DNA of 64,000 nucleotides from positions 62,001 to 126,000 of the forward strand of contig JAEUIE010000044.1 of the NCBI GenBank assembly GCA_016795155.1, written 5' to 3'. Positions 1-8,732 of the stretch are shown in pieces. Below the pieces are notes generated by a model, which was given only the letters and a program-made list of their open reading frames with translations, was not told where the DNA came from and did no database searches. Source of the stretch: Planctomycetia bacterium (GTDB lineage: Bacteria; Planctomycetota; Planctomycetia; Gemmatales; HRBIN36). Numbering within the stretch: the stretch's first letter is position 1; each line of letters starts with the position of its first letter. The position numbers and the translations under genes were made by a program.

Positions 1-33
1 GAAACCGGCCAGCAGAAAACTCCGTCGCTGCAC
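1..33 (-). CDS. Start of an exported protein, cut by the window edge
   Basis: Reading leftward from a GTG at 33, the first residues are (M)QRRSFLLAGF. A twin arginine followed by S-F-L-L-A-G resembles the beginning of a Tat signal peptide, as seen in several exported proteins elsewhere in this window. A run of G lies a short distance upstream of the GTG and could act as a ribosome-binding site. Only 11 codons are visible, so the product cannot be named and the start is a guess. Confidence 0.35.
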   Translation of the reverse strand, partial: MQRRSFLLAGF

Positions 34-127
34 GTAGAAACTACCCCCTGTTTAACACAGCGGGGAGATAGCTCAGTTCATGGTTTCTGTCAATGGGGGT
101 ATCAACATTGCTCAGTGAGCACTTCCT

Positions 128-1252
128 TCACTTCCCCTCTTTCAGTAGCGTATCCATAAGCTTCATACCCAGGTTATCTACATCTCGATTCGTGCCGCCC
201 CGGTTGCAGAGGATGACCACTGCGACACCGGGCGATTTGCTGAAGGCACAATAGGTAGAAAAACCACCCGTACCGCCGTTGTGCCACCATACGCGCGACT
301 TCTGCATATCAAGCATCAGCCAGGTCAGGCCGATCTGCATACGGGGATTCATTTCATATTGTGGAGCAAGTGCCAGGTTGAAAGCAGGCTGTAGCGCGTT
401 AGTCTTGCCCATCGCTGCTTCCAGATAACGCAGCATGTCAGCAGCCGTTGAACGCACGCCACCGGCCCCTACCGCTGGATCGGTGAAATCCCAGTGTGGC
501 ACCACAGTCCCCGTGGGAGAGTGTCCATCAATAAATCGTTTCTGCTCTGATGCTGGTACCGTGATAAAGCTGCTCTTCATTTCCAGTGGCTTAAACAACC
601 GGTCGTCAATGAGTGTTGAGTAGTCTTTCCCATACTTGTGAGCGAGAGCAAATCCCAGTAAACCTGTGCCGAAATTGCTGTAATCCACCCTGGGCTTCTT
701 CTCCACTTTCACCTTCGTTGTTTCCAGAGCTTTTTTGAGTTGATCGCTATCGAATCGGGAATCAGGGTCAGCCAGCAGCTTGCCATCTTTTCTAATGGCG
801 TCCATCTGTATTTGAGGCATTCGGGGAAACCCTGATGTATGAGTCGCCAACTGTTCAAGAGTAACAGGTTTTCCATCCCGGGTTGGCACCGTCATCCCAG
901 CAGGCAGATACTGCTGTATCGGATCATCCAGTTTCATTTCCATCCGCTGGATGGCATCCGCGAGAAGGATGGAAGTCATAGTCTTGGTAATCGAGCCGAT
1001 TTCAAAGATGGTATTCTCATCCAGCTTTTCGAGTTTTTCGGGCTTCTCGCCGATTGCCAGGTAATGCTTGTTGCCTTTCTGATCAATCACTCCAATCATC
1101 ACTTGATCGATTTTCTTCTTTTCCAGCATGGGGTTCAGCGTAGCCCGGGCTACTTCCTGCCAGGTGAGTTTTTCCTGTTTCGTTTTGGTTTCCTGTCCGA
1201 TGGAAACACTGGCGAGGAATATCGACAACTGCAGGACAAACAAATGCTTCAT
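128..1252 (-). CDS. Serine hydrolase of the beta-lactamase / class C family
   Basis: Predicted 374-residue exported serine hydrolase. After a short hydrophobic signal (MKHLFVLQLSIFLASVSIG) it carries the three class C beta-lactamase/DD-peptidase motifs in the right order: S87-I-T-K90 (nucleophile Ser and general-base Lys), Y191-S-N193, and H324-N-G326 in the KTG position. The family contains DD-carboxypeptidases, esterases and beta-lactamases. The substrate cannot be told from sequence, and an esterase or peptidase role is more likely than resistance. The reading frame is open further upstream, but an earlier start would run into the divergent superoxide dismutase gene. The ATG at 1252, directly before the signal peptide, is preferred. 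Start codons of the two divergent genes are about 75 bp apart, so they probably share a promoter region. Confidence 0.9.
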   Translation of the reverse strand: MKHLFVLQLSIFLASVSIGQETKTKQEKLTWQEVARATLNPMLEKKKIDQVMIGVIDQKGNKHYLAIGEKPEKLEKLDENTIFEIGSITKTMTSILLADAIQRMEMKLDDPIQQYLPAGMTVPTRDGKPVTLEQLATHTSGFPRMPQIQMDAIRKDGKLLADPDSRFDSDQLKKALETTKVKVEKKPRVDYSNFGTGLLGFALAHKYGKDYSTLIDDRLFKPLEMKSSFITVPASEQKRFIDGHSPTGTVVPHWDFTDPAVGAGGVRSTAADMLRYLEAAMGKTNALQPAFNLALAPQYEMNPRMQIGLTWLMLDMQKSRVWWHNGGTGGFSTYCAFSKSPGVAVVILCNRGGTNRDVDNLGMKLMDTLLKEGK

Positions 1253-1327
1253 TGGTTTCGTCCGAAAGGTTGCTAAGATAATAGCACATTCTAGTCGCAC
1301 CCTGCTCCACTTCCCAAGGAGATTTCC

Positions 1328-1942
1328 ATGAAGTTCGAACTTCCCAAACTCAGCTATCCTACTGCAGCCCTGGCTCCCGTGATCAGTCAGGAAACCATGG
1401 AACTCCATCATGGCAAGCACCATGCTGCTTATGTGACCAACCTGAATGCTGCTGTCGAAAAGCATGCCAGCCTGGCTGACAAATCGGTAGAAGCACTGCT
1501 CAAGGATTACAAGAGCCTGCCTGACGATGTTCGCCAGGCCATCATCAATAACGGCGGCGGACATTACAATCACAGCATGTTCTGGGAAATCATGGCTCCG
1601 GGCGGCAGCAAGGAACCCGTTGGCACGCTGAAGGATGCCATCGCTGGCATGGGTGGATTCGACAAACTGAAAGAACTGGTCAATGATGCCGGCATGAAGC
1701 GATTTGGCTCAGGCTGGTCCTGGCTCGTGGTTGATGGTGGCCACCTGAAAGTTGTCAGCACCGCCAATCAGGATTGCCCGCTGCAAAGCAACCAGTACGC
1801 CGTGTTGGGTGTGGATGTCTGGGAACACGCTTACTATGTCGATTATCGCAACCGTCGGGCTGACTACCTGAAGGAATGGTGGAAGGTTGTAAATTGGGAT
1901 ATTGTTGGACAACGCTACGATGCAGGCCTGAAGGCGAAGTAG
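1328..1942 (+). CDS. sodA: Superoxide dismutase, Mn/Fe family (Mn-type residues)
   Basis: 204 residues, a normal length for the family. It converts superoxide to oxygen and hydrogen peroxide. The four metal ligands are visible: H27 (in MELHHGKHH), H82 (in HYNHSMFW), D163 and H167 (in DVWEHAYY). A Gly in the GGGHYNHS segment and a Gln in TANQDCPL (N147-Q148) match the pattern typical of manganese enzymes rather than iron enzymes, though cambialistic use cannot be excluded. There is no signal peptide, so it is cytoplasmic. A strong ribosome-binding site (AAGGAGA) lies 6 nt before the ATG, and a hairpin terminator follows at 1987-2008. It is a single-gene unit divergent from the serine hydrolase. 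Confidence 0.97.
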   Translation: MKFELPKLSYPTAALAPVISQETMELHHGKHHAAYVTNLNAAVEKHASLADKSVEALLKDYKSLPDDVRQAIINNGGGHYNHSMFWEIMAPGGSKEPVGTLKDAIAGMGGFDKLKELVNDAGMKRFGSGWSWLVVDGGHLKVVSTANQDCPLQSNQYAVLGVDVWEHAYYVDYRNRRADYLKEWWKVVNWDIVGQRYDAGLKAK

Positions 1943-1986
1943 TTCTATACCCAATGAAAAACACTTAATCTTCGATTTGCGATCTC

Positions 1987-2008
1987 CCCACGGAACTTTT
2001 TCCGTGGG
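1987..2008 (+). terminator. Hairpin terminator after sodA
   Basis: Perfect 9-bp stem CCCACGGAA / TTCCGTGGG with a 4-nt CTTT loop, followed by ATTTC. It lies 45 bp after the sodA stop codon. The T-tract is short, so termination may be only partial. Confidence 0.7.
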
Positions 2009-2059
2009 ATTTCTCCCATATCCATAGGTCGAATTCAGGTCACTGGCAAAGAGTCAATC

Positions 2060-2773
2060 GTGCAGCCTGTTTTCCAGTTTCTGCAGGAACATCTGGCATT
2101 TGGATTGATGATCCTCCTGATCATCACGATTGCAATCTTCATCCTCGTTCCCGGCTTTGTTTACTGGTCAAGGCTTCGCGAACTCCGGGCATTCAGTCTG
2201 TTCTCTATTTCGTATACGATCGTGCTGCTCGCCTTTGTGTTGATGGAGTTGTTTACCTACCTGAAGATCAGCAATCAACATTTTCCCGAAACCATAACCA
2301 TACTGGTGGTAGCAAGCGCTTGCGTGATGCTGACCGGACTCATCTGGGTATTTTGTTGCCCAGACCGCATCAAGAAATACACCACCGTCTTCGATCTGCT
2401 TGATAAGGAACTCGAACACCATGTCCGCGCTGAGCCGCATCATCGTGAAAATCAGGTACTGGCGCGCCTGACCCGCGATACGGATAGAAATGCCAGAGAA
2501 ATGCTGGAATCTTTGAAAAAATCGTCTATCGACACTTGTGAACATACACCGTGTAAACCAGATTGCCTGTATGGCAAGGAAATCGAAAAACTCCATGAAG
2601 GTTGCGTACAGCGATATCTCACCGACGCATGGCATCAGGATGATGCAAGTAAACCATACTTTCGAATCCTGGCTTTTCTGTTTTATTTCTTCGGAATGAC
2701 CCTGATACTGTTTATGCTGTGCTATCGGCTCTATCTGATCTATCTTTTCGTGAGAAATCAACATGTACAGTGA
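2060..2773 (+). CDS. Four-helix membrane protein of unknown function
   Basis: 237 residues starting at GTG. Hydrophobic segments at about 13-36, 45-68, 79-100 and 203-230 suggest three N-terminal membrane helices, a soluble loop of about 100 residues and one C-terminal helix. The loop is rich in charged residues and has a cysteine cluster (C160, C165, C169, C182, around TCEHTPCKPDC) that could bind a metal or form disulfides. I do not recognise the family. The last codons overlap the possible start of the next reading frame at 2763. The antisense frame over the same bases is open but is judged a shadow because it lacks a coherent hydrophobic pattern of its own. Confidence 0.65.
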   Translation: MQPVFQFLQEHLAFGLMILLIITIAIFILVPGFVYWSRLRELRAFSLFSISYTIVLLAFVLMELFTYLKISNQHFPETITILVVASACVMLTGLIWVFCCPDRIKKYTTVFDLLDKELEHHVRAEPHHRENQVLARLTRDTDRNAREMLESLKKSSIDTCEHTPCKPDCLYGKEIEKLHEGCVQRYLTDAWHQDDASKPYFRILAFLFYFFGMTLILFMLCYRLYLIYLFVRNQHVQ

Positions 2774-3191
2774 AGCACGTTTCGGATTTGCTGGTGAACT
2801 GATCATTACCTGCCATGCAGTGCATTTTGAAGAATTTGGCGCGATGGAGAACATCATTCAGCAGACAGGCATCGCACCACGAGCTGTCTCATTGCCTATC
2901 GATGTGTTTGGAAGAGAAGTGCGTGAATACAGTATTCCACCTTTGAAGATTTCCCAGCTAGAAGATTTGTTACATGGCAACTTCCAGCCAAATGGTAATT
3001 TTGTTCCGTTTGCAACTTCTCAAGGCAACGCGTATGCCTGCAGAGAAGTCCTGCCTCCGGGAACCTCACGCACTGCAAGTTGTGAGACCATCATCGCGGA
3101 TAACGATCAAGGAGCTCAGTCAGCTTGTTCACTGGTTGCAGGTGGCAAACGCTGGTTTTCTGGAGATGCCCGACCGGGAACTTGTCCATAA
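2763..3191 (+). CDS. Small unknown protein, possibly frameshifted
   Basis: 142 codons beginning inside the last codons of the membrane-protein gene (ATG at 2763). An internal Met at codon 28 is an alternative start. The first 90 or so residues read like a normal protein (for example REVREYSIPPLKISQLEDLL). The tail (NDQGAQSACSLVAGGKRW) does not. In the neighbouring frame, the stretch ending at 3267 reads more naturally (KELSQLVHWLQVANAGFLE, then HFPTRKQILEHLLEF). A single-base shift near 3000-3090 would join the two halves, but the joined product would then overlap the convergent gene at 3196-3471 by about 70 bp. Family not recognised; the call is weak. Confidence 0.35.
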   Translation: MYSEARFGFAGELIITCHAVHFEEFGAMENIIQQTGIAPRAVSLPIDVFGREVREYSIPPLKISQLEDLLHGNFQPNGNFVPFATSQGNAYACREVLPPGTSRTASCETIIADNDQGAQSACSLVAGGKRWFSGDARPGTCP

Positions 3192-3195
3192 TCCT

Positions 3196-3471
3196 CTACG
3201 CCACTTCCCCACCCGGAAACAGATACTCGAACATCTTCTTGAGTTTACCCAAAGCCATGCCGCCTGAGACGCCACCACATTTCTCAAGCACTACTTCCTC
3301 ATCCTTTACTTCGCCCGCAATATCGAGCATGAAGCCCATACCCACCGATGCAGTAAAGTAGTTTTCACTCCAGCTCACCTGGTCGCCGTAACCAGTCTTC
3401 TCCAGTTGATTCTGGATCATCACTTTGGCTTCCACAGCAGGTTTGCCTGTCTTCCAGCGAAGTTCAGCCAT
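3196..3471 (-). CDS. Conserved-looking small protein, unknown function
   Basis: 91 residues, soluble, no signal peptide. It begins MAELRWKTGKPAVEAKVMIQ and contains a Gly-Val-rich middle (CGGVSGGMALGKLKKMFEYL). A good ribosome-binding site (AAGGTGA) lies 6 nt upstream of the ATG at 3471. It stands alone between the unknown genes to the left and the two cupin genes to the right, facing away from the cupins. I do not recognise the family and assign no function. Confidence 0.6.
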   Translation of the reverse strand: MAELRWKTGKPAVEAKVMIQNQLEKTGYGDQVSWSENYFTASVGMGFMLDIAGEVKDEEVVLEKCGGVSGGMALGKLKKMFEYLFPGGEVA

Positions 3472-3613
3472 GGTTATTCACCTTACATAAGGTTGTTACA
3501 CTATTGTCATATGTCCTGAATCATACCTGACCTAGTCTCAATCTGAAAGCACTTTGCTTATTCGAAACCGTACTTATCTTAATCTGAGAAGTAATCAATC
3601 GAAAGCTTTCACC

Positions 3614-3931
3614 ATGAACTATACACATATTCTGGATCTCGCCCAAGAAGCACAGCCACCCGACAAGGGCATTTTGAGCAAGACCATCCATATGGATGAA
3701 CAGATCAAGGCAGTGCTGTTTGGATTTGGGAATGGTGAAGAACTCTCGGAACACACCGCATCCAAACCTGCCATGCTCTTTTTCGTAAAGGGTGAAGCCA
3801 CAGTTGGCCTGGGTGAAGAGAAGAGGGAAGCGCAGCCTGGTACTTTTGTCCACATGACTGCAGGACTGAAACATTCTATCAAAGCCAATACTCCTCTCGT
3901 CATGCTTCTGATACTTCTCAAACAGGGATGA
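3614..3931 (+). CDS. Small cupin-like protein
   Basis: 105 residues from the ATG at 3614 (MNYTHILDLAQEAQ). The body has cupin features: an acidic strand (EELSEHTASKPAMLFFVKGEA), a glycine turn (VGLGEEKREAQPG) and the second half-motif TFVHMTAGLKHSIKA with a His in the expected place. H51 and H92 are candidate metal ligands, but the first motif is incomplete (one His rather than HxH), so metal binding is uncertain. The next cupin starts 6 bp after its stop, so the two are probably co-transcribed and may form a two-cupin unit. Confidence 0.75.
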   Translation: MNYTHILDLAQEAQPPDKGILSKTIHMDEQIKAVLFGFGNGEELSEHTASKPAMLFFVKGEATVGLGEEKREAQPGTFVHMTAGLKHSIKANTPLVMLLILLKQG

Positions 3932-3937
3932 TTCTCG

Positions 3938-4408
3938 ATGTCGCTTGCTCCCGTAGTGCTTCCACCTAACGAAGGCCAGACGATGGCTATTGTCGGAGAC
4001 AAATACCGTTTCCTCGCTACCGGCAAGGAGACGGGTGGCCTCTACACCCAGATTGAAGCAGTGGTGTACCCAGGCGGCGGGCCGCCTCCACATATTCATC
4101 GCAGAGAGGTCGAAGCGTTTTACATTCTCGAAGGGGAAATCACGTTCCTTATTGATGGCGAGCAACTGGTGGCCACCCCAGGCATGTTTGCCAATGTTCC
4201 CATCGGTGTGGTTCATACCTTCAGAAACAATACCGACCGTCCTGCTCGTATGATCATCACTATTGCTCCGTCAGGTCTGGAAGAAATGTTTCTGGCTTGT
4301 GGCAAGCCGGTTTCGCCAGATGCTGAAAGTGTTTCACCACCCACTACTGAAGAAATCGAAACGCTGATGAAACTGGCGCCCGAGTATGGCGTTGAATTAA
4401 TCCTGTAA
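3938..4408 (+). CDS. Cupin-domain protein, quercetinase-like fold
   Basis: 156 residues. Both cupin motifs are present: [20 protein letters not shown] (HxH plus downstream Glu) and [16 protein letters not shown] (His). These supply the usual 3-His-1-Glu metal site. Members of this family act as dioxygenases, isomerases or simple ligand-binding proteins, and the substrate cannot be told. The acidic C-terminal helix (about 120-156, [16 protein letters not shown]) is typical of this cupin subgroup. It follows the smaller cupin by 6 bp and precedes the metal ATPase by 29 bp, so the three genes may be one operon. Confidence 0.85.
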   Translation: MSLAPVVLPPNEGQTMAIVGDKYRFLATGKETGGLYTQIEAVVYPGGGPPPHIHRREVEAFYILEGEITFLIDGEQLVATPGMFANVPIGVVHTFRNNTDRPARMIITIAPSGLEEMFLACGKPVSPDAESVSPPTTEEIETLMKLAPEYGVELIL

Positions 4409-4437
4409 ACACGCTCCATTTATCCCCCGGCTATTCC

Positions 4438-6297
4438 ATGTCTTCCACCATTGATCGTTCCCGGTTGGCGATTGCACTATTGGCTGTGATCGCCATCGTT
4501 GTACATCTGATCCTGCGCTACGCGGTGCCTCATCCCGAAGTTTTCCCGTGGTGGGTGAACCTGCCTTTATGGATTGCCTTGGTGCTGGGTGGCATACCTC
4601 TGGTCTTCGAACTAGTTCGCAAAGCGCTAAATCGTGAGTTCGGCTCCGACCTGCTGGCTGGCATTTCCATTGTCACTTCGGTCATCCTCGGTGAATACCT
4701 GGCTGGAGTGTTTGTTGTGCTCATGCTTTCCGGCGGGGAAGCACTGGAAAGCTACGCCGTGCAGAGCGCTTCGTCAGTTTTGCGGGCACTAGCCAAGCGC
4801 ATGCCTGCCGTTGCACATCGCAAAGAAGGCAACTCCACTAGCGATGTGAAACTCGATGCCGTAGCCATTGGCGATATTCTCGTCGTTCATCCCCATGAAA
4901 TCTGTCCGGTCGATGGGACAGTCCTCGAAGGGCACGGCAGCATGGATGAATCGTACCTTACTGGTGAACCGTATCTGCTGCCCAAATCGCCCGGTACATC
5001 GGTTCTCTCCGGCTCCATCAACGGAGAATCGGTGCTGGTCATCAAGGCGGATAAACTCGCTGTCGATTCCCGCTACGCCAAGATCATGCAGGTAATGCGG
5101 GATAGCGAACAGCATCGACCTCAGTTGCGTCGACTCGGTGATCAACTCGGAGCCTGGTACACTCCGATTGCTGTCGGCATAGCCCTGCTCGCATGGGCTC
5201 TGAGCGGAGAAGCCATCCGCTTTCTGGCAGTGCTAGTGGTGGCAACGCCCTGCCCACTTCTCATCGCCATCCCTGTTGCCATCATCGGAGGTATCTCGCT
5301 GGCAGCACGACGGGGCATCATCATCAAAAACCCCGCTGCACTCGAGACGATTGAAACCTGTCAGACTGCTATCTTCGACAAGACCGGCACGCTGACCTAC
5401 GGCAAGCCGGAATTGACCGAGATTATCACTGCACCAGGCTATCATGCCGATGACATCCTACGCTGGACTGCCAGCTTAGAGCAGTATTCCAAGCATCCGC
5501 TTGCCAGTGCGATCCTGCACGCTGCCGAGCGCAAGGGCCTGCCCCTGGTGCATACCGATCATGTCAGCGAAAAACCAGGCCAGGGATTATCAGGCAAATT
5601 GCTTGGCAAAGAAATACTCGTCTCCCATCGCCGCAAGTTTCTGAAATTGCATCCTGACAAAGCGAATCTGCTGCCACCTATTGCTGAGGGCATGGAGTGC
5701 CTGATTCTGGTCAATGGCGAATATGCCGCCGTCATCCGTTTTCGAGATCGACCTCGCAGTGATGGCAAATTGTTCATCGACCACTTGCGACCCCGGCATG
5801 GCATCAAGCGAACTTTGCTAGTATCGGGCGATCGGGAAAGTGAAGTCGAATACCTGGCCAAGATGGTTGGCATCACTGAAACCTATTCTTCGCAAACGCC
5901 GGAACAGAAACTCGAACTGGTTCGCAAGGAAACCGCAGCAGCACCTACGGTGTTTGTGGGAGATGGCATCAACGATGCCCCGGCCCTGACTGCAGCCTCC
6001 GTGGGCATTGCCTTCGGCCAGAACAGTGACATTACCTCTGAAGCTGCTGATGTAGTGATTCTGGAAAGCTCGCTCGCCAAGGTAGATGAGTTGCTGCACA
6101 TTGGCCAGCGTATGCGGAACATCGCGCTGCAGAGTGCAGTAGGCGGCATGGCATTAAGCGTTATCGGTATGCTCATCGCCGCCGCTGGCTATCTACCACC
6201 CGTCGCCGGTGCGATCTGTCAGGAAATCATCGACGTATTCGCCGTGCTGAATGCTCTGCGAGTTGCCTGGCGGCCTAAACAATTGACCGATTTTTAG
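4438..6297 (+). CDS. P1B-type heavy-metal-transporting ATPase (TPC motif)
   Basis: 619 residues. It pumps a metal cation across the inner membrane at the cost of ATP. P-type signatures are all present: T175-GEP in the actuator domain, phosphorylated D314 in DKTGTLTYG, the HP-locus histidine in [10 protein letters not shown], and [10 protein letters not shown]. The SxxHP motif places it in the P1B metal family. The membrane motif that normally reads CPC or SPC is T270-P-C-P here, a variant seen in an actinobacterial-type subgroup. There is no N-terminal heavy-metal-associated domain and no GMxCxxC motif. About six membrane helices are predicted (two pairs before and after the actuator domain, two at the C-terminus). 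The metal is not predictable from sequence. Confidence 0.93.
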   Translation: MSSTIDRSRLAIALLAVIAIVVHLILRYAVPHPEVFPWWVNLPLWIALVLGGIPLVFELVRKALNREFGSDLLAGISIVTSVILGEYLAGVFVVLMLSGGEALESYAVQSASSVLRALAKRMPAVAHRKEGNSTSDVKLDAVAIGDILVVHPHEICPVDGTVLEGHGSMDESYLTGEPYLLPKSPGTSVLSGSINGESVLVIKADKLAVDSRYAKIMQVMRDSEQHRPQLRRLGDQLGAWYTPIAVGIALLAWALSGEAIRFLAVLVVATPCPLLIAIPVAIIGGISLAARRGIIIKNPAALETIETCQTAIFDKTGTLTYGKPELTEIITAPGYHADDILRWTASLEQYSKHPLASAILHAAERKGLPLVHTDHVSEKPGQGLSGKLLGKEILVSHRRKFLKLHPDKANLLPPIAEGMECLILVNGEYAAVIRFRDRPRSDGKLFIDHLRPRHGIKRTLLVSGDRESEVEYLAKMVGITETYSSQTPEQKLELVRKETAAAPTVFVGDGINDAPALTAASVGIAFGQNSDITSEAADVVILESSLAKVDELLHIGQRMRNIALQSAVGGMALSVIGMLIAAAGYLPPVAGAICQEIIDVFAVLNALRVAWRPKQLTDF

Positions 6298-6331
6298 TTA
6301 AACCCACAAAGTTACTATGTGGTGAATTGAC

Positions 6332-6643
6332 ATGGTTCTCCCACTTGACCAGCAGACAGTTCTCTCGGATACTGAGACTGACCAAGTCGTGAATATCCAG
6401 AGTTACAGCATGAAACGCAAGGAAAGCAAGAAACCAAAGACCCGAAAACTGACGCTCTCTACCAGGGTGGATCGCCGACAAGTGGTCGTTGAGAGGTTGA
6501 ATGCAACAACCCCCGACATCCACTACTGGTTGACACGCACTCCCACCGAACGCCAACAGGCAATTCAACTCCTGCGCGAGATCAACTATGGCCCAGCCGC
6601 TTCCGGCAGACTTCGCCGCGTTCTTGAAGTTGTTACACGCTAA
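6332..6643 (+). CDS. Small partner protein of the adjacent nucleotidyltransferase
   Basis: 103 residues: basic N-terminal half (KRKESKKPKTRK) and a helical C-terminal half (TPTERQQAIQLLREINYG, then RLRRVLEVVTR). Small proteins ending in this kind of ERxxAIxLLRxINYG motif are commonly encoded directly before MNT-type nucleotidyltransferases. It overlaps the next gene by 56 bp, which indicates translational coupling. Probable role: partner or antitoxin of a toxin-antitoxin-like pair, inferred from context only. The ATG at 6332 follows a GGTGA site; an internal ATG at 6410 is the alternative start. Confidence 0.6.
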   Translation: MVLPLDQQTVLSDTETDQVVNIQSYSMKRKESKKPKTRKLTLSTRVDRRQVVVERLNATTPDIHYWLTRTPTERQQAIQLLREINYGPAASGRLRRVLEVVTR

Positions 6644-7064
6644 CAGGGTGAAGTATCTGCTGATTGGTGGTTATGCAGTTGGTCACTACGGCTATGTGCG
6701 TACCACGGCGGATATGGATATTTGGATTGAAACATCAAGTGTTAATGCACATCGTGTTGCCAGGGCATTGCAAGAGTTTGGTTTTGGTGCCCAACAAGTT
6801 GATCCATTGCTGTTTCTGAAACCCGAGAATATTGTTCGTATGGGTGTACCGCCACTTCGGCTTGAAATAGCAATGCAGATTGACGGGGTGACTTTCGAGG
6901 AATGTTATTCACGCCGCCAACGAGTTCGCTTTGGAAGGCTTCTTGTGAATGTCATTGATCTCCATGACCTCCTGAAGAATAAAAAAGTATCTGCCAGAGA
7001 CAAAGACTTGCTTGATATCAAGGAATTGAGAATCGTCATGCGGAAGAAAAGGAAACGACATTAA
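6588..7064 (+). CDS. MNT-type nucleotidyltransferase (DUF6036-like)
   Basis: 158 residues. The N-terminal part has the minimal nucleotidyltransferase signature: L-I-G-G-Y-A-V followed about 12 residues later by T-A-D-M-D-I-W (the DxD metal-binding pair), with a basic region after it. Such proteins transfer nucleotides to proteins or tRNAs and often serve as the toxin or effector half of two-gene modules (AbiEii/MNT-HEPN-like). Here the partner is the overlapping small gene upstream, not a HEPN protein. The C-terminus is very basic (RKKRKRH). An accessory, stress or defence role is inferred; the target is unknown. Confidence 0.8.
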   Translation: MAQPLPADFAAFLKLLHANRVKYLLIGGYAVGHYGYVRTTADMDIWIETSSVNAHRVARALQEFGFGAQQVDPLLFLKPENIVRMGVPPLRLEIAMQIDGVTFEECYSRRQRVRFGRLLVNVIDLHDLLKNKKVSARDKDLLDIKELRIVMRKKRKRH

Positions 7065-7130
7065 CGCGTTAAATAAACGGTAATTACCGGGTGCTTACTA
7101 TTCAGGAATCGCATGCTTCTTAATGATTGG

Positions 7131-8510
7131 CTAGGCAATTATACCCTTCAGTAATTCGCCATGCACATCGGTCAGTCGCATGTCTCTGCCGCCGAAACGG
7201 TAGGTGAGTTTCTTGTGATCGATTCCCATCAGGTGCAGCATGGTGGCATGCAGGTCGTAAATCTCGACTTTGTTCTCGATGGCGTGGTAGCCATACTCAT
7301 CGGTCTGTCCGTAAATGGTGCCTGGCTTGATGCCGCCACCTGCGAGCCAGATGGTGTAGCCAAACGGGTTATGGTCTCTGCCGTTGGTACCCTGAGCCAT
7401 GGGCGTGCGGCCAAACTCACCAGCCCACAGCACCAGCGTTCGCTTGAGTAATCCTCGCGCTTTCAAATCAGCCAGCAGTCCCGCAATGGGTTGATCAACC
7501 GCGCGGGCATTGTCTTCATGCCCATCTTTCAGATTGGCGTGCTGATCCCAGCGGTCGTGCTTGTTGCCTGGGCAAGTCACTTCAATAAACCGCACGCCTC
7601 GCTCCACCAGCCTGCGAGCCAGAATGCACGATCGGGCAAACGCCTGGGTCTGCGGGTAGGCTGCATCCAGACCGTAGAGTTTTTTCGTTGCTTCCGTTTC
7701 CCCTTTCAAATCGAGCGCATCAGGCACCGCAGTCTGCATGCGGAATGCCAGTTCATGGTTGGCGATGGCTGCTTCAAACGCATCGTTCGGACCAAGCCTG
7801 CCCAGCACGCCACGATCCAACTTGGTCACCAGATCGAGCTTGGCTTTCTGCTGAGCCAATGTCGGCTCGTTACGCTGCAAGTTGGCCAGTGGCACCGGGC
7901 CGGGGAAGAAAATCGAACCCTGATGCGTTGCGGAAAGAAACCCGTTGCCAAAGCAATCAATTCCACCCGGTGGAATCAACCCGCTGTTGAGCACCACGAA
8001 ACTGGGTAGGTTCTTGCTGAGATTCCCCAGCCCATAACTGAACCAGGCGCCCATGCTGGGTCGGCCTTGCTGACCATGACCTGTGTGAAAGAAATAGTTG
8101 GCGTTGGTATGTTCGGAAAAGTTCGAAGTCATCGAGCGGACTATGCACAGATCGTCCACATGCTTTGCTACATGCGGGAACAGTTCACTGACGGGAATGC
8201 CCGACTGCCCATGCTGCTGAAATTTCCAAGGCGACTGCAGCACTTTGCCAATGTCGTTAAACTGCGTGGGGGCTACCTTGGTCTTGATAGGCTGGCCATG
8301 TTCCTTTGCCAGGCGGGGCTTAGGGTCAAACGTATCCATCTGCGAAGGCCCGCCATCCATGTAGAGAAAGATGACATGGTCAGCCTGGGCAGGGTGATGC
8401 AGCACCGGTTTGTCGCCATGTGCCTGCTGGTGCAAAAGATCAGCCAGGGCCAAGGCACCCATGCCGTTGGCGGTACGCATCAACCAGTCGCGACGGGTAA
8501 ATAGAGGCAT
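7131..8510 (-). CDS. DUF1501 family exported protein (sulfatase-like fold)
   Basis: 459 residues from the ATG at 8510. The N-terminus MPLFTRRDWLMRTANGMGAL is a Tat-type signal with twin Arg. The body contains DUF1501 hallmarks related to the alkaline phosphatase/sulfatase superfamily: YMDGGPSQMDTFDPKPRLA, RSMTSNFSEHTNA, LVLWAGEFGRTPMAQGTNGR and a C-terminal HLMGID. DUF1501 genes are very abundant in planctomycetes and are usually paired with DUF1549/DUF1553 cytochrome-like proteins. This copy has no such partner next to it, unlike the copy at 28515-29936. Its biochemical activity is not established. Confidence 0.9.
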   Translation of the reverse strand: MPLFTRRDWLMRTANGMGALALADLLHQQAHGDKPVLHHPAQADHVIFLYMDGGPSQMDTFDPKPRLAKEHGQPIKTKVAPTQFNDIGKVLQSPWKFQQHGQSGIPVSELFPHVAKHVDDLCIVRSMTSNFSEHTNANYFFHTGHGQQGRPSMGAWFSYGLGNLSKNLPSFVVLNSGLIPPGGIDCFGNGFLSATHQGSIFFPGPVPLANLQRNEPTLAQQKAKLDLVTKLDRGVLGRLGPNDAFEAAIANHELAFRMQTAVPDALDLKGETEATKKLYGLDAAYPQTQAFARSCILARRLVERGVRFIEVTCPGNKHDRWDQHANLKDGHEDNARAVDQPIAGLLADLKARGLLKRTLVLWAGEFGRTPMAQGTNGRDHNPFGYTIWLAGGGIKPGTIYGQTDEYGYHAIENKVEIYDLHATMLHLMGIDHKKLTYRFGGRDMRLTDVHGELLKGIIA

Positions 8511-8590
8511 GCAACTATCGTAACCGAACCAGGTGGGAAGATACAAGCATGATAGCCCGGAGAAATCTCCGGGCTAGATACAGGTTCCCA

Positions 8591-8723
8591 GCTCCCCCGT
8601 GGGGAGAAGGGTTAGGGATGAGGGGTTTCATCTTGTATTCAACCCTGTTGTTCAAACTTATCGGGTTAAACACAATTCATAACCCCTCAACCCCGGCACC
8701 TCTCCCCACGAGTGGAGAGGGAG
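8591..8723. repeat. Long-arm inverted repeat between genes
   Basis: The left arm (8591-8627) contains CCCCCGTGGGGAGAAGGGTT then AGGGATGAGGGGTT. The right arm (8681-8723) contains its near reverse complement AACCCCTCAACCCC, then CTCTCCCCACGAGTGGAGAG, separated by about 53 bp of unrelated sequence. It lies between the starts of the DUF1501 gene and the end of the RTX-calpain gene. It resembles the interspersed G/C-rich repeats whose translations give SPLPSGEG-like spurious peptides in many bacteria. No terminal target duplication was recognised. Confidence 0.65.
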
Positions 8724-8732
8724 TTTTTTTTC

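Noticed and set aside
2168-2857. 229-codon open frame opposite the four-helix membrane protein
   Set aside because: The plus-strand frame has four coherent hydrophobic helices; the antisense frame has none and no ribosome site.
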